Source: Methylophilus methylotrophus DSM 46235 = ATCC 53528
GTDB lineage: Bacteria; Pseudomonadota; Gammaproteobacteria; Burkholderiales; Methylophilaceae
Assembly (NCBI RefSeq): GCF_000378225.1
Contig: NZ_KB905142.1
Span: 310,001-374,000, forward strand
DNA length: 64,000 nucleotides
Direction of reading: 5' to 3'
The translations under genes were made by a program, and so were the position numbers. The notes beneath the pieces are model-generated. The model was not told where the DNA came from and made no database searches. It was given only the letters and a program-made list of their open reading frames with translations. Below are positions 46,799 through 55,253 of the stretch, one piece after another (positions within the stretch are counted from its first letter, which is position 1; each line of letters opens with the position of its first letter).

Positions 46799-47776
46799 AT
46801 GAGCATTACCATACAACAGATCAATAAAGGCTTTGGCCAGTTTAGCGCCTTGCGTGATATCAATTTGCAAGTGCCATCTGGTGAGCTAGTCGCGTTATTG
46901 GGCCCGTCCGGTTGCGGTAAAACCACCTTGTTGCGCATTATCGCCGGTCTTGAGACCCCGGACAGTGGACAGATACTGTTTGATGGCGTAGACACTACCC
47001 ATGCTGATGTGCGCGAGCGCCAGGTCGGCTTTGTGTTCCAGCATTATGCGCTGTTCCGCCATATGACCGTGTTCGAAAACGTCGCATTCGGCCTGCGCGT
47101 GCGCCCCAAAGAAACGCGCCCGTCAAATGCCGAGATCAAGAAACGCGTGCACGACTTACTTAAACTGGTACAGCTCGACTGGTTGGCAGACCGTTACCCA
47201 CCACAACTATCAGGTGGCCAGCGTCAACGGATTGCCTTGGCGCGTGCCTTGGCCGTAGAACCAAAAGTGCTGTTGCTGGACGAGCCATTTGGCGCGCTCG
47301 ATGCGAAAGTCCGCAAAGACCTGCGCCGCTGGCTGCGCCGCCTGCACGACGAACTGCACGTGACCAGTGTATTTGTGACGCATGACCAGGAAGAAGCGCT
47401 CGAAGTCGCTGATACTATTGTCGTCATGAACCATGGCCAGGTAGAGCAGGTGGGCTCACCACAAGCTGTTTACGATAACCCAGCCACACCGTTTGTATAT
47501 GAGTTTTTGGGTAATGTGAACGCCTTTGAAACGCCGCAAGGCAAAGGCTTTGTGCGTCCCTATGAAATTTCAGTTAGCCGAGAGGCGGACGCGCAAAGTA
47601 TTGCCGGATCGCTCACCTATGTGCATTCCGTGGGCTCACTGGTGCGTTTGGAAATCAAGCGTGCAGACAACGAGCAATATGTGGATGTGGAACTGGGGAG
47701 AGAGCAGTTTAACCAGTTGAGTTTTAAGCAGGGGGAGACGGTTTACCTGAAGCCGACACAGCTGCGAGTGTTCTAG
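46799..47776 (+). CDS. cysA: Sulfate/thiosulfate ABC transporter ATPase CysA
   Basis: A 325-residue ATPase. Walker [10 protein letters not shown] (residues ~35-43), Q-loop VFQHYALF, signature [15 protein letters not shown], Walker [13 protein letters not shown] and H-loop [10 protein letters not shown] are all present. The C-terminal regulatory TOBE-like domain (~240-325) is slightly shorter than in Escherichia coli CysA (365). It energises sulfate uptake through CysTW. It is the last gene of the operon; a REP-like palindrome follows. Confidence 0.96.
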   Translation: MSITIQQINKGFGQFSALRDINLQVPSGELVALLGPSGCGKTTLLRIIAGLETPDSGQILFDGVDTTHADVRERQVGFVFQHYALFRHMTVFENVAFGLRVRPKETRPSNAEIKKRVHDLLKLVQLDWLADRYPPQLSGGQRQRIALARALAVEPKVLLLDEPFGALDAKVRKDLRRWLRRLHDELHVTSVFVTHDQEEALEVADTIVVMNHGQVEQVGSPQAVYDNPATPFVYEFLGNVNAFETPQGKGFVRPYEISVSREADAQSIAGSLTYVHSVGSLVRLEIKRADNEQYVDVELGREQFNQLSFKQGETVYLKPTQLRVF

Positions 47777-47799
47777 CCTAGAGCGTATGGGTTTATGAG

Positions 47800-47826
47800 T
47801 AGGGTGGGCAACTCGTTGCCCACGCG
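47800..47826 (+). repeat. REP-like palindrome
   Basis: TAGGGTGGGCAACTCGTTGC followed by CCACGCG, the same unit as at 19522. An inverted copy lies at 49066, so the pair brackets the first small secreted protein operon. The remaining bases between cysA and 48054 hold only a terminator and no supported gene. Confidence 0.75.
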
Positions 47827-47983
47827 TCGCAATATAAAACAATATTAAGCTGTCATTAAATTCACCATCCACGAAATCAAAATGACGCCCCAGTTTTCAT
47901 CAAAAATCCCTGCTTTCAAGTCGCGATTAAAAGTGGGGGAAGGTTCGTATGGGGCAATTGTTGAATCACAGGCAGTAGAAGGA

Positions 47984-48015
47984 ATAAAAAAACCCGCCCA
48001 AAAAAACAGGCGGGT
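47984..48015 (-). terminator. Rho-independent terminator of the first KRPY operon
   Basis: On the minus strand, stem ACCCGCC / GGCGGGT followed by seven T residues, 38 bases after the stop of the gene at 48054. Confidence 0.87.
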
Positions 48016-48053
48016 AACACAGAGAGATTTAAAATCGTTTGGTAAATCAGGCG

Positions 48054-48350
48054 TTAGTCAGGGTTATGCGGTGCAAGATATGGCCGTTTACCCATAAAAT
48101 TCATTTGATGTTGGTTATGCTTAATCAATTTCTTTTCAGCTTGTTCTGGGTCTTCAGCTACTAAACCAGTGCCTTCCCAAGCTTCATCCGCACCTTTAGT
48201 CTTCACATCAGGGGCTTTGTTGTAAGGTCGCTGACCGAAATGATGATTGTTATTCACCCGACGCACACGTTGTTCGTTATCCGCTAGGTCCGCTGCATTT
48301 CCTTGTGCCACAAAGCCAAAGGCCAATATGGCTAATAATAGTTTTTTCAT
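48054..48350 (-). CDS. Small secreted KRPY-motif protein, type B (locus 1)
   Basis: A 98-residue protein: signal peptide (about 1-19, ending GNAAD), then HHFGQRPY (about residues 35-42), ADEAWEGTGLV (about 53-63) and a C-terminal NFMGKRPYLAPHNPD. The two (G)xRPY motifs and the central W-x-G motif are shared with four other small proteins in this window. The closest is the type B protein at 59753 (same DExWxGxGxV and NF(M/I)GKRPY(L/I)AP). Mature size is about 79 residues, hydrophilic. GGAG lies before the ATG. It follows the type A gene by 71 bases and shares its promoter. Function unknown. Confidence 0.82.
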   Translation of the reverse strand: MKKLLLAILAFGFVAQGNAADLADNEQRVRRVNNNHHFGQRPYNKAPDVKTKGADEAWEGTGLVAEDPEQAEKKLIKHNQHQMNFMGKRPYLAPHNPD

Positions 48351-48421
48351 TTGTAATCTCCTAAATTTGTCCTAAAGCAATTGGGGCGCTTCACTTGTTC
48401 GAGTGGACCCTATGTCCCATA

Positions 48422-48688
48422 TTAAAAAGCGCGTTTACCAAGCATGTGCAGTTTTTGCACTTCATGAACATTCGCACGTCCGGTGTTACCATCTACCACC
48501 AGTGTTGCGCCTACCCAGGGTTGCTCACCGTCAGCTTTGGCAACCACTGGTTGAGCATATGGACGCTTGCTCAAAAAGTGTTGAACAGTTTGTACTTTTT
48601 CAATCCCACCATTTTGTTCAACCGCCACTACTGGGGCAGCAACAATAAAACCACCTACTAAAGCAATTGCAGAAATAACGTTACGCAT
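48422..48688 (-). CDS. Small secreted KRPY-motif protein, type A (locus 1)
   Basis: An 88-residue protein: signal peptide (about 1-22, ending APVVAVE), HFLSKRPYAQPVVAK (about 37-51), EQPWVGATLVVD (about 55-66) and a C-terminal LHMLGKRAF. It is clearly paralogous to the protein at 59414 (HFLGKRPYQQPVVAK, EQAWVGATLRVD, GKRAY). AGGAGAAC is the ribosome site. It is the first gene of a two-gene operon. The promoter region 48745-48826 has the 34-bp box and core promoter shared with the 59414 gene. No enzyme or known precursor family is recognised. Confidence 0.83.
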   Translation of the reverse strand: MRNVISAIALVGGFIVAAPVVAVEQNGGIEKVQTVQHFLSKRPYAQPVVAKADGEQPWVGATLVVDGNTGRANVHEVQKLHMLGKRAF

Positions 48689-48744
48689 GTTTGTTCTCCT
48701 ATCTGTTAGTCAATGTGATGGCAATCTGTTAAAACTTTGCTCAA

Positions 48745-48826
48745 TCACGATGGTTTGTATTATGCGCGGACTTTTTCCATAAATCGTCTATAGATATAGG
48801 TAGGTTGGTATATACCAAACGGCATA
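48745..48826 (-). promoter_or_regulatory. Conserved operator and promoter of the first KRPY operon
   Basis: A 34-bp box at 48793-48826 (pieces GATATAGGTAG, TATATAC, AAACGGCATA on the plus strand) matches 30 of 34 bases of the box at 59273-59306. Exactly 35 bases from the box toward the gene is CAAACCATCGTGA (48757-48745), preceded by the -10-like CATAAT (48764-48759). The same parts at the same spacing are found at 59306-59354. The box centre TTGGTATATACCAA is a perfect palindrome. The placement upstream of -10 suits an activator. The rest of the 426-bp gap to the next gene holds a small hairpin (TTACGGTA/TACCGTAA) and a REP unit. Confidence 0.8.
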
Positions 48827-49065
48827 CTTGGATTGCTTTAAGGATAAGAAAAATCAGGGCTGAGATGAGCTATTTTTAAGTCTCAACGAGGATTCGATGA
48901 TCACAATAACGGTGTAGCAATAGGGTAGGTACCCGCAGCGCAAAACGCACAACGTCATCACATAAAAACCGTTGCTTACGGTAAGTGACTACCGTAAAAG
49001 GTAACTTGCTTTAGGAGGGTTGGCGCGGCGGTGATGCAATATTGAATCAAATTGCGAGGGATTTA

Positions 49066-49093
49066 ACGCGTGGGCAATAAGTTGTCCACGCTA
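49066..49093 (-). repeat. REP-like palindrome, inverted partner
   Basis: CGCGTGGGCAATAAGTTGTC followed by CACGCTA, opposite in orientation to the copy at 47800. A more degenerate relative (TAGGGTGCGCAACTC) is at 50508. Confidence 0.65.
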
Positions 49094-49114
49094 CTTGGCT
49101 ATGAATCCCTTAAA

Positions 49115-50428
49115 TTACTTCTCCATACACTTTTCGGCTATTAATTTCTCCAGTCTTTCCTTTTCGCGGGTGTACCCATCGAAATTGATCATCATATTTG
49201 TCATAAAAAATGGTTTTGTCTTACCCAGTAAAGCTCCACTTTCGGAATCCCAAACTTCAAATGATCCATTACATAATGTTAGAAAATACATTTCGTGTAA
49301 CTGTAGAGCACACTTGATATCGTCAATAGATTCAGTTTTGAGAGCATTACCCATATCTGTTAATGGGTTGAAATGCATTAGTTTTGCTTCTAATTCCAAA
49401 TGAATTATGAATTGTATGGGGAATAATTTGTTTTTTATAGAGAAATGAAACCAGCCTTTAGTAATCTCAAAGCCTTCAATATAGCAATCATCCAGCGATA
49501 AAAACCTGTTCTCTTTTCTGACTAGAACACATACAGAATCAGGTACATCCACAGAAATGGTCTTGTCTGGTAAGTTTCCAGAAATTACCATTTGAAGTAA
49601 ATCGCCACCTATAAATTTCTCAAAACCCTCTATTAAATTACGGGCTGGTCGACGCATTGAGCGATTCGGATAGTAAGAAAAACTCTCTTCAATTGCTAAC
49701 TCCGCTAAGGCATGCATTATCGGGATGTCGGCATATATACGCTGTATATCGTTTAGACTATCAGGGTTTGCAAAAACCTCTTTCTCTGCGTGCGCGATAG
49801 CATGTCGTCCTTGATTTAGCAAATAGGTACCAATATCCGAAATATCAGATTCGAGCTCTTGAATTCTCTTTAACGCTTGGTGGTCCGTTATCCGTGATAT
49901 TGCTGATGAAAACCATTTTCCTCTATCTAAACCTTTAGTATGTATCGAGGATATAACTTTGTAGAAGCTTAAGAAACTATAGAATTTATTGTTACTTGAA
50001 ATGGCCTCACGGAATAATGCCAAGGCCACCATTAAACCATTTGATAGATCAGGTAAATTATCAGTCGCTAGATGATTGCCTACACTATCCATCCGCCCGC
50101 GGCCTATGTTAATCGGGAAGCTTCCTCCCGCCCAAGTGCTAATCTCTAACCTTTCCCCTTCACGCCAACTTAGGATGCTGGCAAACTTCATTATTTCATT
50201 GCGAGCTTGATTACTATCTAATCTGTACTGACCGTAGTTCAGACATATCGTAGGGAGATGCTTCTCATCAGTAGGACGTAAAATAAAATCAAATCCATTA
50301 CAGGGAAAAATCTGTGGCGTCTTAGGCCAGAAAATACCCGTTTCAATCCCAGCAACCATCCATTTGCCACTATGCTTAAGATTAGTTTCGGCCTCTTGAT
50401 GCAAATCTCTCAAAAATTCTTTTGTCAT
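49115..50428 (-). CDS. Unknown protein with HEPN-like motif, possibly MauJ-like
   Basis: A 437-residue soluble protein. The middle region contains QGRHAIAHAEKE (about residue 210), resembling the RxxxxH motif of HEPN domains. Overall it brings to mind MauJ-type proteins, named from methylamine-utilisation loci but found widely; this assignment is weak. The gene is visibly more AT-rich than its neighbours, with many AAT/TTA codons, suggesting recent acquisition. It lies between REP units and has no operon partners. If MauJ-like, the function is still unknown. Confidence 0.6.
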   Translation of the reverse strand: MTKEFLRDLHQEAETNLKHSGKWMVAGIETGIFWPKTPQIFPCNGFDFILRPTDEKHLPTICLNYGQYRLDSNQARNEIMKFASILSWREGERLEISTWAGGSFPINIGRGRMDSVGNHLATDNLPDLSNGLMVALALFREAISSNNKFYSFLSFYKVISSIHTKGLDRGKWFSSAISRITDHQALKRIQELESDISDIGTYLLNQGRHAIAHAEKEVFANPDSLNDIQRIYADIPIMHALAELAIEESFSYYPNRSMRRPARNLIEGFEKFIGGDLLQMVISGNLPDKTISVDVPDSVCVLVRKENRFLSLDDCYIEGFEITKGWFHFSIKNKLFPIQFIIHLELEAKLMHFNPLTDMGNALKTESIDDIKCALQLHEMYFLTLCNGSFEVWDSESGALLGKTKPFFMTNMMINFDGYTREKERLEKLIAEKCMEK

Positions 50429-50666
50429 AAACTTACTTAACTATTTGAAATGAGTCGCCTTGTCTTCAAAATCTGCAGAAGCGAGCTGATTAGCGTAGCC
50501 ATGTTGTAGGGTGCGCAACTCTTTTCCCATGGGATACATTATCAAAATTACCAGTGAAACTACATTTCTACAATAAGAACGACTTTAAAGTGATGGCAAG
50601 ATATTGCCTAAACCTATTAGATAGGCAGATATTTAAAATTTTTGCCGATATGAAATCGTTTATAAA

Positions 50667-50696
50667 CGAAAAAAGCGCAGCATCGCTGCTGCGCTT
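50667..50696 (-). terminator. Rho-independent terminator of metY
   Basis: Minus-strand stem AAAGCGCAGCA / TGCTGCGCTTT followed by T residues, about 50 bases after the metY stop. The rest of the 50429-50747 gap holds a degenerate REP unit near 50508 and no supported gene. Confidence 0.85.
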
Positions 50697-50747
50697 TCAT
50701 TATTTTTCGCAATATCAAAAACCGACATGGCCAGTTTTTGATCAGCT

Positions 50748-52019
50748 TTAAACCTTCGCCAGTGCTTGCTCCAAATCTGCAATCAAATCATCGATATGCT
50801 CAATGCCTACCGATAACCTGACCATATCTTCGCTCACACCTGCACGTGCCAGTTCTTCTGCATTGAGTTGACGGTGGGTGGTGGTAGCGGGGTGGCAAGC
50901 GAGGCTTTTTGCATCGCCAATATTGACCAAGCGTGTGAACAGTTGCAGCGCGTCAATAAAGCGGGTGCCGCCTTCGCGGCCGTCTTGTACGCCAAAAGAC
51001 AAAATGCCTGAGGCGTGGCCGTTGAGGTATTTTTTCACCAGTGCATGGTCGGGATGGTCTTCAAGCCCGGCGTATCTGACCCATTTCACTTTGGGATGGT
51101 TTTTCAGATAATTTGCGATTGCCAGAGCGTTGGTGCTGTGTCTTTCAATTCTAAGTGCAAGCGTTTCCAGGCCTTGCAGAATCAAAAAACTGTTAAATGG
51201 GCTGATGGCGGCGCCGGTGTTGCGCAAGGGCACGACGCGGGCGCGGGCGATGTAGGCGGCGGGGCCTAATGCCTCGACGTAGTTGACGCCATGATAGCTG
51301 GGGTCCGGGGTGTTGAGGCTGGTGAAGCGTTTAGCGTGCTCGCCCCATGGGAATTTGCCGCTATCGACGATGATACCGCCAATCGAGTTGCCGTGACCGC
51401 CGATGTATTTGGTTAGCGAGTGCACCACAATATCCACGCCATGCTCAAATGGACGCGATAGAATGGGCGTGGCGACGGTGTTATCGACAATCACCGGTAC
51501 GCCATGTTTATGCGCGGCGGCGCTGATGGCGGCGAGATCGACCACATTGCCGAGCGGGTTGCCTATGGTTTCAGCAAACACTAGTTTGGTGCGGCTGTCG
51601 ATGAGTTTTTCCAGTGAAGCCGGGTCGCGGTAATCAAAAAATCTGACTTCTATACCTTGCTTGGGCAAGGTGTGCGCAAAAAAGTTATAGGTGCCGCCAT
51701 AGAGTGTGGAGACAGAAACAATATTATCGCCTGCCTCGGCAATGGTTTGAATCGCGTAGGTAATGGCGGCCATGCCAGAAGCCAATGCCAATGCGCCAAT
51801 GCCGCCTTCCAGTTGTGCAAGCCTCTCTTCTAGTACCGCAGTGGTGGGATTCATAATGCGGGTGTATATATTGCCCTGTACCTTGAGGTCAAACAGGTCT
51901 GCGCCATGCTGAGTATTATCAAACGCATAAGAGGTCGTTTGGTAAATGGGCACCGCAACCGCCTTGGTAGTGGGGTCTGGTTGATAGCCGCCATGGATAT
52001 ATATGGTCTCTTGCTTCAT
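50748..52019 (-). CDS. metY: O-acetylhomoserine sulfhydrylase (MetY)
   Basis: A 423-residue PLP enzyme that makes homocysteine from O-acetylhomoserine and sulfide (also annotated as cysteine synthase-like). It shows the Cys/Met-metabolism family landmarks YTRIMNPTTAVLEERLAQLEGG, DNTVATPILSRPFEHG and the PLP-lysine motif HSLTKYIGGHG (about K209). The start MKQETIYIHGG has GGAGAG upstream; the longer frame adds an 18-residue unconserved lead. It fits the sulfur-assimilation theme of the region though it is not in the cys operon. Confidence 0.95.
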   Translation of the reverse strand: MKQETIYIHGGYQPDPTTKAVAVPIYQTTSYAFDNTQHGADLFDLKVQGNIYTRIMNPTTAVLEERLAQLEGGIGALALASGMAAITYAIQTIAEAGDNIVSVSTLYGGTYNFFAHTLPKQGIEVRFFDYRDPASLEKLIDSRTKLVFAETIGNPLGNVVDLAAISAAAHKHGVPVIVDNTVATPILSRPFEHGVDIVVHSLTKYIGGHGNSIGGIIVDSGKFPWGEHAKRFTSLNTPDPSYHGVNYVEALGPAAYIARARVVPLRNTGAAISPFNSFLILQGLETLALRIERHSTNALAIANYLKNHPKVKWVRYAGLEDHPDHALVKKYLNGHASGILSFGVQDGREGGTRFIDALQLFTRLVNIGDAKSLACHPATTTHRQLNAEELARAGVSEDMVRLSVGIEHIDDLIADLEQALAKV

Positions 52020-52137
52020 CTCGTCGCTCTCCTGCTTATGATTATTGGAAAAAGCAGTATAACCCCGACGCAAGCAGAGGGTTATAACATTTGGTGAATG
52101 ACTTATAACCTTTATTTATGAGGCGATGGGAGGCTAG

Positions 52138-52737
52138 TCACAAGTCCGGAATCAAATGCCCAAGCTTCATTGACTTGGTCTGCAGGTACTTGAGATTTTC
52201 TGTGGTAGGCGTCGTCAACAAAGGGACTTGCTGATTAATCGTAATACCGAAAGACTGCAAAGCAGTGCGTTTTTCCTGGTTGTTGGAAAGCAGGCGGATG
52301 CTATTAATCTCGAAGTAGCGCAGCATCTCTGCTGCGCTTTCGTAAGTGCGGGCATCTATCGGCAAGCCCAGGGCGACATTGGCTTCTACGGTATCCATGC
52401 CTTGGTCTTGCAGGGCGTAAGCAAGCATTTTATTGGTAAGGCCTATGCCGCGCCCTTCATGATTTTTCAAGTAGAGGATCAAGCCCTGGCCAGTTTCCTG
52501 GATCAGGCGCTGGGCATGATGCAATTGTTCACCACAGTCGCAACGCGTAGAGCCGAATACATCTCCAGTCAGGCACTCTGAGTGCACCCTGACCAGCGGG
52601 TCGGTGGCACCTTGCAATTCCCCATAAGCCAGGGCGACATGCTCCAAACCATTGCGGCTGTCAGTGAATACATGGATATCAAACTCGCCAAACTGGGTGG
52701 GTAATCTGGCAGTGGAGGTGTGGGATAAAAATTGCAT
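52138..52737 (-). CDS. ribA: GTP cyclohydrolase II
   Basis: A 199-residue enzyme for the first step of riboflavin synthesis. Zinc ligands C55, C66 and C68 are in HSECLTGDVFGSTRCDCG. The GTP-binding and catalytic region is YLKNHEGRGIGL and GLPIDARTYE. Length equals free-standing RibA (about 196), not the RibBA fusion. It is monocistronic and divergent from the PepSY/two-component group. Confidence 0.97.
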   Translation of the reverse strand: MQFLSHTSTARLPTQFGEFDIHVFTDSRNGLEHVALAYGELQGATDPLVRVHSECLTGDVFGSTRCDCGEQLHHAQRLIQETGQGLILYLKNHEGRGIGLTNKMLAYALQDQGMDTVEANVALGLPIDARTYESAAEMLRYFEINSIRLLSNNQEKRTALQSFGITINQQVPLLTTPTTENLKYLQTKSMKLGHLIPDL

Positions 52738-52911
52738 GTCAGCGGGTGATTAAAGGCTCAATGTCATATTGTAGCGTTTGCCAGGTTTTTAAAGTATCCC
52801 TGCGCAATTAATCTGAACTTTTGCCGGTGATAGCGGCCTGCATTTAAGCTTGGTTTAAGATGGATACTGTTAAACTTTGCCATGTGTGCCGTTTTCAGGA
52901 GCTTGTTATAC

Positions 52912-53238
52912 ATGTTTTGGACGCAACGTCGTGCATGGATGGGCTGGTTTGCCTTGTTGGTTTTGCTTGTCACGCTGTTTTTTTTACCGCGTGCTGATTC
53001 GGGGGAAAGCCCAGCCAACGCTGGCCGCTTATCTGCCAAGGGGGAAATCATGAGCCTGGAAAAAATCTCGCAAAAAGCCAAGTCCTATAAAGCCGGTGAA
53101 ATTCTTGAGGTAGAACTGGAGAAGAAGCATGGGCGCTATGTGTATGAGATTGACATACTGGATGCCGGCAGCCAGGTGTGGGAGTTGAAACTGGATGCCA
53201 AGACCGGGCAATTGCTGAAAATGGAGCAGGACGACTGA
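52912..53238 (+). CDS. Membrane-anchored PepSY-domain protein
   Basis: A 108-residue protein with one N-terminal helix (about 10-27) and a periplasmic PepSY domain: ISQKAKSYKAGEILEVELEKKHGRYVYEIDIL then VWELKLDAKTGQLLKMEQDD (quoted by parts: GEILEVELE, RYVYEIDI, LDAKTGQLL). The AGGAGC ribosome site favours this ATG over one ten codons upstream. PepSY domains inhibit proteases or bind ligands in the envelope. The response regulator gene starts on the last base of its stop codon (TGATG). It may modulate the adjacent kinase. Confidence 0.85.
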   Translation: MFWTQRRAWMGWFALLVLLVTLFFLPRADSGESPANAGRLSAKGEIMSLEKISQKAKSYKAGEILEVELEKKHGRYVYEIDILDAGSQVWELKLDAKTGQLLKMEQDD

Positions 53239-53903
53239 TGCGCTTGCTGTTGGTAGAAGATGATGGCGTACTTGGTGCGCAAACCCAACAAGCGCTTAAG
53301 GCCGCTGGTTATGCGTGTGATTGGTTACAAGAGGGTGTGGAAGCTGGTATTCAAGGTGAGCTGGAGCCGTATGACCTGGTGATTCTCGATTTGGGCTTGC
53401 CGGGTCGGCCCGGACTGGAAGTCTTGGCCGAATGGCGGAGTAAAGCCCTTTGCATGCCGGTGATTGTGTTGACGGCCCGCAGTAGCTGGCAGGAGAAGGT
53501 AGAGGCCTTTAACCTGGGGGCAGATGATTATGTAACCAAGCCTTTTCATATGGAAGAGTTGCTGGCACGCATTAGTGCGGTGCACAAGCGCACGGTTGGG
53601 GTCGTTAGCGGTGGCCTGGTGGTTGAGGATTTAAAACTGGATGAGCACACACAAACCGTCTGGCAGGGCGAAACGGCGCATGTGTTGACGGGCACCGAGT
53701 TCAGGCTGTTACGTTACCTCATGCTGCATCCTGGCCGCATTTTTTCTAAAACCGAACTGACTGAACACGTGTATGCCTATGACGCTGATAAAGACAGCAA
53801 TGTGATTGAGGTGTATGTGAACCGTCTGCGACAAAAAATAGGCGTGGATAAAATCCAGACCAAACGTGGTCAGGGTTATGTATTTGGGAGTACGGTGGTA
53901 TGA
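53238..53903 (+). CDS. OmpR-family response regulator (QseB/PhoP-like)
   Basis: A 221-residue protein with receiver domain (acidic pair VEDDG, phosphoacceptor in LVILDLGLPGRPG about D51, Lys in DYVTKPFHMEEL) and winged-helix domain (LTGTEFRLLRYLMLHPG, SNVIEVYVNRLRQKI). It overlaps the PepSY gene by one base and the kinase gene by ATGA, so all three are translationally coupled. The target genes are unknown; the opposite-strand PepSY gene downstream is a candidate. Confidence 0.94.
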   Translation: MRLLLVEDDGVLGAQTQQALKAAGYACDWLQEGVEAGIQGELEPYDLVILDLGLPGRPGLEVLAEWRSKALCMPVIVLTARSSWQEKVEAFNLGADDYVTKPFHMEELLARISAVHKRTVGVVSGGLVVEDLKLDEHTQTVWQGETAHVLTGTEFRLLRYLMLHPGRIFSKTELTEHVYAYDADKDSNVIEVYVNRLRQKIGVDKIQTKRGQGYVFGSTVV

Positions 53904-55228
53904 AGTCCCTGCGCAGGCAGCTGTCGTGGGGGCTGACCTTAAGCCTGGTTGGGCTGCTGACGCTGCAATGGGCTGTGGTCACCTTTACCATAGATCATTT
54001 GATCCAGTCGCAGATGAGGGCGCGCATGCAACAGGAAGCAGAAGGCGTGCTTGCTGGCGTGACGGTCAATACAAAAGGTCAGCTGGTATTAGCGCCGCAT
54101 GTGATGACGGCTTCCTATCAGCGTCCTTTTTCCGGGCGCTATTTTATTGTGATGCTAGATGAGTCACACAAAGCCAAATCCCGCTCATGGTGGGATGTCG
54201 AACTACCTGTTCAAGCGCTCAAAGTGGGTGAAGAGCAGGTGACGCACGTGACCGGCCCCGAATCGCAGCCATTATTGTTATTGGGGCATGGCTACCGCAA
54301 GCAGCAAAAAACCATCACGATTTATGTGGCTGAAAGCCTGGTGGAGTTACAACAAAGTTTGCGCATGTTTCATTGGTTGTATGGCGTGTTTTCCTTGCTG
54401 GGCTTGCTGGCGCTGCTTGCTTTACAGCGCTGGATCGTCGTGAATACGCTGAATCCCTTACAACAGATCAAGGAAAGTCTGGCCAAAGTGGCCAGCGGTG
54501 AATTGCAGCAGATTCATGCCAGCGGCCCGGCGGAAGTGATGCCGCTTATCAACGAATTTAACCGTATTCTCAAAAGCGCCAGCCAGAAAACCCGGCGCTC
54601 ACGGCTGGCCATTGGCAATCTGGCGCACGGGCTCAAAACCCGTCTCGCCCAGCTGCAATTATTATCTGGGGATGCCACGGCAGAAAGTGATGCCCAGTTA
54701 CGGCAAATGATACAAAGCTGCACTGACGATATTCATCAGGATGTGGAGCGTGAATTAAAACGCGCCCGCTTGATGGGCGACGTGTATACCAGTCAATACA
54801 CTGACCTGGAAGTGGAGCTGCCTAAGCTGGTGGCAACACTGCAAAAGATCTACAGCGAAAAGACCGTGGCTTTTGCCTGGCAGCATGATGGTCAGGCGCG
54901 CGTGATGATAGACCGTGAAGATATGCTGGAGTTACTCGGCAACGTACTGGATAACGCGTTTAAATGGTGCAATAGCCAGGTGCAATTAACCATCTCAGTG
55001 GAGCATGCTATCCGGGTGGTTGTCGAGGATGACGGCCCAGGAAGCAATGCGCCAGCGCTTGAAACCCTGTTACAGCGTGGCATGCGGATGGATGAATCCA
55101 AACCGGGCAGCGGCCTGGGCCTGGCGATTGTGCAGGATATTGTGCAACATTATCATGGTCACATTGCACTCGTGCACTCCGAACGCTTGGGAGGGTTGTG
55201 TGTGCATATCGCATTAATGCCTGCCTGA
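53900..55228 (+). CDS. PhoQ-like sensor histidine kinase
   Basis: A 442-residue kinase with helices near 12-32 and 163-183 and a ~130-residue periplasmic sensor domain. The phosphoacceptor box is IGNLAHGLKTRLAQLQ, the HGLKT variant typical of PhoQ-like kinases. N-box ELLGNVLDNAFKW and G-boxes VEDDGPGS and GSGLGLAIVQDIV follow. The pairing with PepSY proteins on both sides recalls PepSY-regulated kinases in other proteobacteria. The signal is not known. Confidence 0.93.
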   Translation: MKSLRRQLSWGLTLSLVGLLTLQWAVVTFTIDHLIQSQMRARMQQEAEGVLAGVTVNTKGQLVLAPHVMTASYQRPFSGRYFIVMLDESHKAKSRSWWDVELPVQALKVGEEQVTHVTGPESQPLLLLGHGYRKQQKTITIYVAESLVELQQSLRMFHWLYGVFSLLGLLALLALQRWIVVNTLNPLQQIKESLAKVASGELQQIHASGPAEVMPLINEFNRILKSASQKTRRSRLAIGNLAHGLKTRLAQLQLLSGDATAESDAQLRQMIQSCTDDIHQDVERELKRARLMGDVYTSQYTDLEVELPKLVATLQKIYSEKTVAFAWQHDGQARVMIDREDMLELLGNVLDNAFKWCNSQVQLTISVEHAIRVVVEDDGPGSNAPALETLLQRGMRMDESKPGSGLGLAIVQDIVQHYHGHIALVHSERLGGLCVHIALMPA

Positions 55229-55253
55229 GGCAGGCATATTAGATCAACGCTTA

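Noticed and set aside
47882-48097. Open frame of 71 codons downstream of cysA on the plus strand
   Set aside because: It runs through the minus-strand terminator and into the type B KRPY gene in antisense, has no convincing ribosome site and no recognisable protein features.
50554-50751. Open frame of 65 codons before metY
   Set aside because: It crosses the metY terminator hairpin and overlaps the metY stop; composition is that of AT-rich non-coding DNA.
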